Source: Patiria miniata
Lineage: Eukaryota > Echinodermata > Asteroidea > Valvatida > Asterinidae
Length of the DNA stretch: 64,000 nt
Direction: 5' to 3'
Assembly (NCBI RefSeq): GCF_015706575.1
Contig: NW_024037074.1
Location: forward strand, 30,989,334 to 31,053,333
In this document: piece after piece, positions 56,448 to 64,000 of the stretch
Layout of the letters: each line of letters starts with the position of its first letter
Position numbering within the stretch: the first letter of the stretch is position 1
The notes under the pieces: model-generated
Seen by the model: only the letters and a program-made list of their open reading frames with translations
The model's database searches: none
What the model was told of the DNA's origin: nothing
Position numbers and translations under genes: made by a program

Positions 56448-57397
56448 GACTGCGTCCGTTACACAGGAGCGGATCCGATGATGTAGTTTTGATCTTTAAG
56501 ACATTGTTTATGCAGTGACTAATGGCATCCTTAGATCATTGCAGTTGTATATCCCAAAAGTAACCTACCAAATTATTATCAAAAAGCTTGCATGGATTAA
56601 AGATCAGATTGGTATACTAAACCGGCACCGTGACATCACTCCCAGGCTTTCGTATTTAAAGGAAATCAAGAAATGTAGGTGATTTCCAACGGTCACTCAA
56701 TAATTGACTGATTTGGTTTGGAAATGGACGAAATTGTGTAGACTAATCAGAAGGTTGTGCATGGTGTTTACTGTTTTATCAAAGAATCAAAGAGAGTAAT
56801 ATCCACTGAGATGAAACTTCAACAGGTTAGGTTTTAATAGTTCTCCTTTGGATTTTGAGGTGTGTTTTCATTGGAAACTAATAAAATGCACCAGAGGCGG
56901 ATGATCCCATATACCTTTAATTCATCATGTATTGAATTTATTGCTTTGTTTAATATAGGCTATACCTCAATATTTCTTGACGTTGATATTTAATTTAATT
57001 ACTAACGAAAAAGTGTCCCTATTGTCAGTTTAATTAAAAATAAATATAGTATTTCCTGAAAAAAATACAATGCTTATAAAGTAGACATAATAATGTACAT
57101 ATGGTTAAGCCTATCTTATGAAGAGAACTCGAGATACGTCGAGACCAGAACGGCTCGATATTTGAAAGTCAAAGTTTAAGTCTTCCAAATTCTCGATGAC
57201 TAATAAATTTGCGATATTTTACAAAATCAAGCAATGCCAAGCCGACTCTCAATAACTTTATTTCATTCCACTTTTAAAGAATCTTTTTAACTTTGAACAG
57301 TGACGGGGTGCGCTATGCGATCTTTGCTCAAGTGCCACTTCATTTGGCTCAGTGAGACATATCAAGCTTTTGATATCGGGAGGGGGGCAATATAGCA

Positions 57398-58366
57398 GGC
57401 AAGCCTTCAAAGCACTCATGACTGGCAAAAACTATTATGAGCCAAACACGAAGCCAATTAACACCCAGTTCAAGGGGCGGGGCAATTAGCCTTCAAAGCA
57501 CTCATGGCTGGCAAAACCTTTTATGAGCAAAACACGAAGCCAATTAACACACAGGGCAAGAGTTAGGGCAAGCCTTCAAAGCACTTATGGCTGGCAAAAA
57601 CTATTATGAGCAAAACACGAGGCCAACACCCAGTGCAAGGGGTGAGGCAAGCCTTCAAAGCACTTATGGCTGGCAAAAACTATTATGAGCCAAACACGAA
57701 GCCAATTAACACCCAGTTCAAGGGGCGGGGCAATTAGCCTTCAAAGCACTTATGGCTGGCAAAAACTATTATGATTAAAACACGAGGCCAACACCCAGTG
57801 CAAGGGGTGAGGCAAGCCTTCAAAGCACTTATGGCTGGCAAAAACCATTATGAGCAAAACACGAGGCCAACACCCAGTGCAAGGGGTGAGGCAAGCCTTC
57901 AAAGCACTTATGGCTGGCAAAAACCATTATGAGCAAAACACGAGGCCAACACCCAGTGCAAGGGGTGAGGCAAGCCTTCAAAGCACTTATGGCTGGCAAA
58001 AACCATTATGAGCAAAACACGAAGCCAACACCCAGTGCAAGGGGTGAGGCAAGCCTTCAAAGCACTTATGGCTGGCAAAAACTATTATGAGCAAAACACG
58101 AGGCCAACACCCAGTGCAAAGGGGTGAGGCAAGCCTTCAAAGCACTTATGGCTGGCAAAAACTATTATGAGCAAAACACGAAGCCAACACCCAGTGCAAG
58201 GGGTGGGGCAAGCCTTCAAAGCACTTATGGCTGGCCAAAACTATTATGAGCAAAACACGAGGCCAACACCCAGTGCAAGGGGTGGGGCAAGCCTTCAAAG
58301 CACTTATGGCTGGCCAAAACTATTATGAGCAAAACACGAGGCCAACACCCAGTGCAAGGGGTGGGA
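57398..58366. repeat. Tandem array, about 12 copies of about 79 bp
   Basis: Unit: GCAAGCCTTCAAAGCACTTA, TGGCTGGCAAAAACTATTAT, GAGCAAAACACGAGGCCAAC, ACCCAGTGCAAGGGGTGAG. Units are highly similar; early ones carry a GAAGCCAATTAACACCC variant and are slightly longer. No spacer-repeat alternation, so not a CRISPR. Confidence 0.95.
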
Positions 58367-58369
58367 GTG

Positions 58370-59640
58370 GATAGTGTGTGCGTGTGCCAAGGGGAGCTTA
58401 GTGGGTACGGCCGTCTGTGTGCTTCTTAAATTTACGTCGATCGTACCACGAACTGACCTATTTGATTTTTTGAGACGAATTTGGGTTTTTAGAATATTCT
58501 GGTTATGCATGATGAAATCTTTATTTTCTGAAAATTTCAAATTCATAAGTGGCCTAATTAGCTAATTCAGTTGATTCTGCTAATTAAAAATGTTGACCTA
58601 TCTCTACAAAATGCAACATTACCATTTCACGAACTGACGCATCGAGATAGGTCACTTCGTGAAACGCGTAAACAACGCTGTCAGTTTTCCACGAAGTGAC
58701 ATATAGAGTCTGGTAGCTGGACTTAATGTGGTCCCTATCACTTTCTTGTGAAATTGAGTTAGTAGCGTCTTTACAATTACCGGTTTTCGTTGTTGTTTTT
58801 TTCAGCCTACACTGAACTCGTTGGGATCTCTTCTTGGACTTGATCTTCAAGAACGTACCATCGAGGTGGGTGTGATGTTTAATCTTCAAGACCAGGGGCG
58901 AGCCCTAGTCCGGCCGGCAACATCTTCATCCCTTAAACATTCGTTAAAGAGCCATTTTCCCTTGAAATTACAGTTAACTACATTTTCACGGACTTTTCAA
59001 CATATTAAGCCAAATTAGGAGTCCGAGAAAACACCCTTAAGAAAGCCCTTTGTTTACCGTGGAGATAGACCCAGTGTACCGTTATGTATAACCAATGATA
59101 ATCCTCAGTGGCCAGGGCCATTAAAACACCGTGAAAATACCCTTACAGGATTAGCCCTATATAAGCCCAATGTAAATGTCCGTGAAACATCTAAGATTCT
59201 TTTCACGGAGAAGTGGACTTTTAATGAAAATTTGAGGGATCAGATGTTCATACTAGTGCCCCCCCCCCCCCCCCCCCCGCAATTTGGTGGTCCTTTCCTA
59301 TCTTTAATCGGCGAGCAAAATAATAACGAAAGCAATTTGAGGGGTTGTCCATAGTTGCCTTACTAACCAAATTTTAAAACTGGGCTTTTCCTAAATTTTA
59401 GTCTCTGCTTGTCCGCTGATACGCCACTGTTATATCACGCCGAACGCATTCTTCGAATAATGATTGCTCACATCCCTAGTCATTATGCATGTTTTCAAAT
59501 GACCGCGGAATGTCATGAGTTTTAGACTAATTCTCCAGTTTATTTGACCTCAATATTTTTCTCCACTCTACCTTTTTTTCTTACTCTTTTTGTACCTGTT
59601 CTCACTTCACTTGTTTTAGTGTAATCGTTTTTTTTCTGTA
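58370..59640. other. No coding exon recognised upstream of C1q gene
   Basis: A 5' untranslated exon and promoter of the C1q-like gene should be here, but none is certain. Poly-C at 59261-59278. Confidence 0.45.
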
Positions 59641-59645
59641 TACAG

Positions 59646-60390
59646 AATGAAGATCTGCGTGGCAGCTTTTCTTTCAATCGCCCTCCTTCTAGGTAACTCT
59701 GTCGAGCTCCAAGCTTGGAGTAATGGGATTATGGGCTTGCACCTTTGGCCGGCTGCCTCAACCGACGATGGCCATACGCCGGTTCCCTCGGTTCCCTCAG
59801 ACAAAGATGGTCCTGCGAATCAGGCGGGCGAAACAGGTAGCTTGGGACCTGTTTTAGGAACAATTTTCCGAGGGCCAAAAGGTGATACAGGTCCGAGAGG
59901 TCCAGTTGAACCAACCGGGAATCCTGGAGTCAAAGGTCAGAAGGGTGAGCCAGGGGAGATGCGTGATGACCACTCCAATCAACAGGTAGCATTCACCGTG
60001 GTGAGGACCAGCCACTTAACATCCACAAGTCACGACCTCCGTCTGCCCTTCCAGGAGACCGAGACGCTTCTGCCGGGTACCAGCTTCGATCTCGGGACTG
60101 GCACATTCACGTGCAGTGTGCCGGGCAGCTAAGTGTTCACGTTTTCTGTGTGCCAGTTAGGTTCCAGCAGCACCCTTTGGGTCCATCTCAAGAAGAATGG
60201 CATCAAAGTTGTCTCTGCCACTGTCGGCGATCATGCAGGCGACAATGCTCAGTTGTCTGGAAGCGCGGTGCTGGTTCTGCAGCGTGCAGACGCGGTGTAT
60301 CTAACCTTGCGCGGTAAGGCGAGTGGTGATGCCACCAATCACTGCACGTCATTCAGTGGGTTCCTGCTTTACCCCGAAAAGACAAATTAA
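59646..60390 (+). pseudogene. Collagen-like C1q-domain protein with in-frame TAA
   Basis: An acceptor (TTTTTTCTGTATACAG) at 59645 precedes ATG 59647, so a 5' untranslated exon lies upstream. Residues 1-24 are a signal peptide. A short collagen stretch with Gly-X-Y triplets spans about 76-104 (GPKGDTGPRGP, GVKGQKGEPGE), with one glycine replaced by Glu. A C1q domain starts near 113 (AFTVVRTSH). TAA at 60130-60132 stops the frame after FTCSVPGS; the same frame resumes at once with VFTFSVCQL and runs 85 residues through LWVHLKKNG, LVLQRADAVYLTL and FSGFLLYPEK to TAA at 60388. The stop sits where the family has an aromatic residue (PG-x-Y/F). Nothing else is broken. It may be a young pseudogene, a null allele, a base-call error, or readthrough. 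Confidence 0.85.
59647..60132 (+). CDS. Truncated reading frame of C1q-like protein
   Basis: This is the part translated without readthrough: signal peptide, collagen-like segment and about the first third of the C1q domain (161 residues). It lacks the strands needed to fold a jelly-roll trimer, so a stable C1q head is unlikely from this frame alone. Confidence 0.6.
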   Translation: MKICVAAFLSIALLLGNSVELQAWSNGIMGLHLWPAASTDDGHTPVPSVPSDKDGPANQAGETGSLGPVLGTIFRGPKGDTGPRGPVEPTGNPGVKGQKGEPGEMRDDHSNQQVAFTVVRTSHLTSTSHDLRLPFQETETLLPGTSFDLGTGTFTCSVPGS

Positions 60391-60939
60391 TCGGCTTCCA
60401 TTTTGCTCCCCCAACGCCCCCCCCCCCGCCAAAAAAAATCAACGAATTAAAAGAAATAATCATAGTCAGAAATATTAAATTAGAGCGGAAGAAGAAATTC
60501 TAAACTTCACGTCAGTGACAAAATCACCGTCATTGATGCCGAAACGTCAATACTGGTTACTGGTAAAACTGACGTTAAAGTTGTGAAAACATCGTTCGAG
60601 TATGTATTTATCTAAATTTCTGGAAATCCCTGGGCCCACAAGTTGTTATATAGTTTAACACTGATATCATTTAAGTATCTTTCGAATTTCAGCTTAATCT
60701 GTTGTTGCGAACGCTTGTGTTACACCTTGAACTTTCTCCAGGAAAATTTTCGACGAGGATTTTTTTTTGCCGACCAAACTCACGTGCATGGTTTTCAGGT
60801 TGGCTGATTTTGTTCCAACAGTGACGAAGCGCATATTTGCATATTCATTAGCATCACTCGGTGTAACTTCTCGGTGTCGACCAACGGAAGCCGGCAAAAA
60901 AGGGTGATATTTATTAATGAATATACCTCGTGATCACCC

Positions 60940-61140
60940 GTTATCAATGGAGCCAAGTCTCCTGTATAACGTCTGATGTCTAAACATGCAGATATATGCA
61001 AGCCGCGCGCCAGCCAATCGGAGTCGACTTTACTAAATCGTGACGTCATTTCATTTCAAAATCAGGACTAATGGTTATAGTTTGTTTGGTCAATTCGAAT
61101 GCAGTGTTTTGTAATACAACAGCCGGGCGCATATCGCGTA
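60940..61140. repeat. Dispersed repeat shared with 18830-19030 and 35205-35390
   Basis: AGCCAAGTCTCCTGTATA, TTTCAAAATCAGGACTAATG and AATACAACAGCCGGGCGC recur in inverse orientation at 18830-19030 and, diverged, at 35205-35390. Confidence 0.75.
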
Positions 61141-61299
61141 AAATTAAACAGAGCGCGTGACACGTGGCTTATTTTGTATCCATGTCTACCCGATAAAGAA
61201 AGCGCCCGCTGATTGGTCAAAATCTAGAGGTCAAGATGCGGTTGTCTTGCATAATTAATCAGCGAATCTGCTCAAATGTAATAGACGACGGTTTTCGCC

Positions 61300-64000
61300 A
61301 TTATGGTCTAATACATAGACTATGAAGGAGCTGGGCGATACTGCTATTTTTCTTATAGCACACCATAATGAATAGGAACCTTATTATTATTCGTGAGGCT
61401 TGATATAGATATTACAAACACCAGTGTTACAACTTTTGAAAATGCACGTACCCAGTCCTATTTTTTTCTCCATTTGCAACGAAAAGTACTGAATATATCA
61501 AAACGATTTTCAGCACATAGTTGGATCATTCAAAGGAAAACAAACCCTGAAAGCTGCATGAAGAACAGTCTTCCAAACGGCCCAACGGGAGAAATTGATT
61601 TCCAAAGATTTCGCCCGCGAACATCAACATGTCTGTGTGCATGTTGTTTCATTCAAATAAAGTATTACTTAACATTTGGGAATCGGCCTTCGCAACCACA
61701 CGACATGTTAGGACCATTTTGTTGAAATTATTGTCCGAACTACTGCAATGCTGCTCATAGCAATTTGTCGAGACGTTGGAACTTGCATCCAATTGTTGCA
61801 GTTTACGGGTGCTTTGGGGGAAAAGTAGAATTCACTGATTTTTATTAAATGATTGCATTATTTTTAATTTTGTAAACTGTAAAAATTATGTAACCATATT
61901 GGCTATGAAAAAAAGATATGTACAAAGCCTCATTCTGATGATTACGAAAACACAACAATTTTGATGAATACTTTTGCTTGACCTCATGTGTGAAAAACGT
62001 ACCGGAAGTTGAAAAAAAATAAGAAAGAAAGGTGCCCACATTAATGGAAAGAGTTGAAGCCCAAAAAGTGTGGCAAGTGTTTCTTGATTAAAAGACTCAA
62101 ACTTATTTCAAGACTGTTGTTGTTCTTAACCAGCATTACTTTATTGCATTCAAGAAAAGAAAGACTCACTCCGAAAACACCAGTGACAGTGTGAGCCCGT
62201 TAGATGGTAAAGAAACAATCTTAACGAAATGAATAAATACAAACAAACCGGTTGGAAATGTCCTTCGTTCCTAAGCTACCACAAAATGGGGTCACTTTAT
62301 GGTATTTCAAGTTGACTTTTTTTATTGACTATTATTTTGATACGTAATTTTAAATTAACGAGTTTACCTTTCCAAATTTTAATGAATAAGCACATCAATG
62401 TAAACACATTAAACAGTTTGCCACAAAATGTAGATATTTTGTTAGAATTATGAAACCTTGACATATTTCAGATCGCCTCAGTTAGTATTAACGATTTATG
62501 AAATGGATGGAATGGCTCCTCCTAAATGCGCAGGAAAAGGTGTAATTATTAGCATAATATGTGACCCAGGACCAGAGTTAATAAAAAAAAGGGAATTACC
62601 GGCCAATATTTGCCGAGATATTGTTCAAAACTGTTTCATTAGAAAATGGCTTTGTCCTATGTACTTTAGTTTGTAAAATGGTGTTGAATTACTCAGTTAT
62701 GTTGAAAATGTTATTGCTTTCGCGGTCTTGTGAGAAATTACAACGATTGAAACTTTAAAAAAAGTCAAGTTATATCAGAACCAACGCATGAAATTACAAA
62801 AAAAAAAAAAAAAAAAAACAGCATCTCAAAATGCTGGAGTGAATTTGGTTTCATGTGGTTCGTGATCCTTTGGTTCAAAGTGGTTACAAATTTACAGTGA
62901 AGACTTAAAATTATTACGAAAATTAAAAGACAATTATATTTCTCACCCCCTCCCTCCCCCCCCCCAAAAAAAATCCATGAACTTTATAAATTGTCAATAG
63001 CGTATGAATATTGCGACTTAGATATTGTTGCTAAATACTTTAACACTTTTAAAATACCAAACTTTGAAAAAGTTGTCTGAATTAAATCACTCACATTACG
63101 TCATGATTATACATTACTAATAAAATATACTATTTATATGGGAAATTGGTCCATTATGGCTCTGATTTTTCGACAAAGATTTTTTCCCCCAAAAATGAAC
63201 ATTAATTTAAAGCATGGTACTACATGTATGCCTGAGAATTTCCGGACAAACTATGTAACACTTTAGATGGACTTTCTCTTTGTGTTTTTTTTAAGATAAA
63301 AGCAAAAATAAGTTCGTCTAAGATTTCTTATTGATAGGGCTGTCCATGCTCGAATAATTTAGTATTCGATTACTCAAAACTGTGTTTGACCGAATATTCG
63401 GATATTCGAAGATGCCAGCTGCAGCTGTGTGCCGCACTGGTTACTTTAAAGTAGCATGGAGAGTGTGCCACTTAAAATGCATGTGCTGTGATTGATATGG
63501 AGTGTTTTGCAATTAATATTTTGTAACTGCCAAGGGCTTTGACCTGCTAAAGGGCTAGAAACAACAAACAGCCATCGACAATAGGGCTGTGCATCGGAAC
63601 CGGGTACCGGTGTACCCTGCCGTTAATGTCAGGAACAGTTTCCAGATTACGGAATCGAGTACCTGTAACCAACTTTGCAAATGACTTAGTAACGTCTCAG
63701 TCAATAAAAAACACATGTTTCGAATGTCAGTGGGAACATTTCAAAAATGAAAAACAGGATACATGGACTGGAAAACAGAAACCACCTCATGTTTTATGAT
63801 GCTTGCGAAAGTTGCAGTTTTTACCACATAGCTAAAGAGTTCACTGTATACACCTTATCTAGCTGTATTGCCGCACCGATGTGGTAGTACTATCATGCAG
63901 ACCTTTATGAACCTTTTAGAAACTTTCCAGATTCGAATTTTTGGCTTGGGTTTCTTTAACGGGTACCCGTATATTGATCAATCGGGTATCCGGTTCATGT
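61300..64000. other. No gene recognised
   Basis: AT-rich sequence with a poly-A tract at 62799-62818. ORFs at 61393-61725 and 62458-62676 have no recognisable domain or splice support. Confidence 0.5.

Noticed and set aside
57398..58366. CRISPR-like array
   Set aside because: Units are contiguous tandem repeats without unique spacers, and the DNA is eukaryotic.

Overview
This is metazoan genomic DNA. It has spliced genes with GT-AG introns and secreted proteins with animal-specific domains (semaphorin, C1q/collagen, tectonin). It also holds abundant short non-autonomous transposons, tRNA-derived SINEs, minisatellites and long poly-G/poly-C tracts. The gene content and the dense ACATGTAC-type simple sequence suggest a marine invertebrate, plausibly a deuterostome such as an echinoderm. 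That assignment is inference; no species-diagnostic sequence was seen. Almost all of the many short ORFs in the window are chance ORFs inside repeats.

Genes. (1) A large semaphorin-family gene lies on the minus strand. Seventeen exons could be placed between 40045 (signal peptide) and 17401 (end of an Ig domain). They are in phase with one another except at one junction, where a small exon appears to be missing. The domain order is signal peptide, Sema, PSI, Ig. The 3' end (membrane segment, GPI signal or simple stop) was not found. (2) A single-exon secreted lectin-like gene with six tectonin repeats is on the minus strand at 47669-48541/48595. (3) A small secreted protein with six cysteines is on the plus strand in three exons at 52504-56447. 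It shows no family I can name firmly. (4) A collagen-like plus C1q-domain protein is on the plus strand at 59646-60390, interrupted by one in-frame TAA in the C1q domain.

Layout. 1-3.6 kb: AT-rich satellite of about 69-bp units, interrupted by tRNA-like sequence and a TTA-flanked MITE. 3.6-17 kb: repeats, MITEs and foldback sequences with no confident gene. 17.4-40 kb: the semaphorin gene, whose introns carry SINEs, a 1.8-kb 22-bp minisatellite, a GTCA microsatellite and nested inverted-repeat elements. 40-47.6 kb: MITEs, hairpins, a tRNA-like foldback element and a 21-bp tandem array. 47.7-48.6 kb: tectonin gene. 48.6-52.5 kb: no gene seen. 52.5-56.5 kb: small secreted gene, with a 721-bp element with long inverted ends in its intron. 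57.4-58.4 kb: 12-copy tandem array. 59.6-60.4 kb: C1q gene. 60.4-64 kb: no gene seen.

All four genes encode predicted extracellular proteins. Three (tectonin lectin, C1q-like, cysteine-rich peptide) would fit innate immune or mucosal roles, but nothing in the sequence shows they act together.
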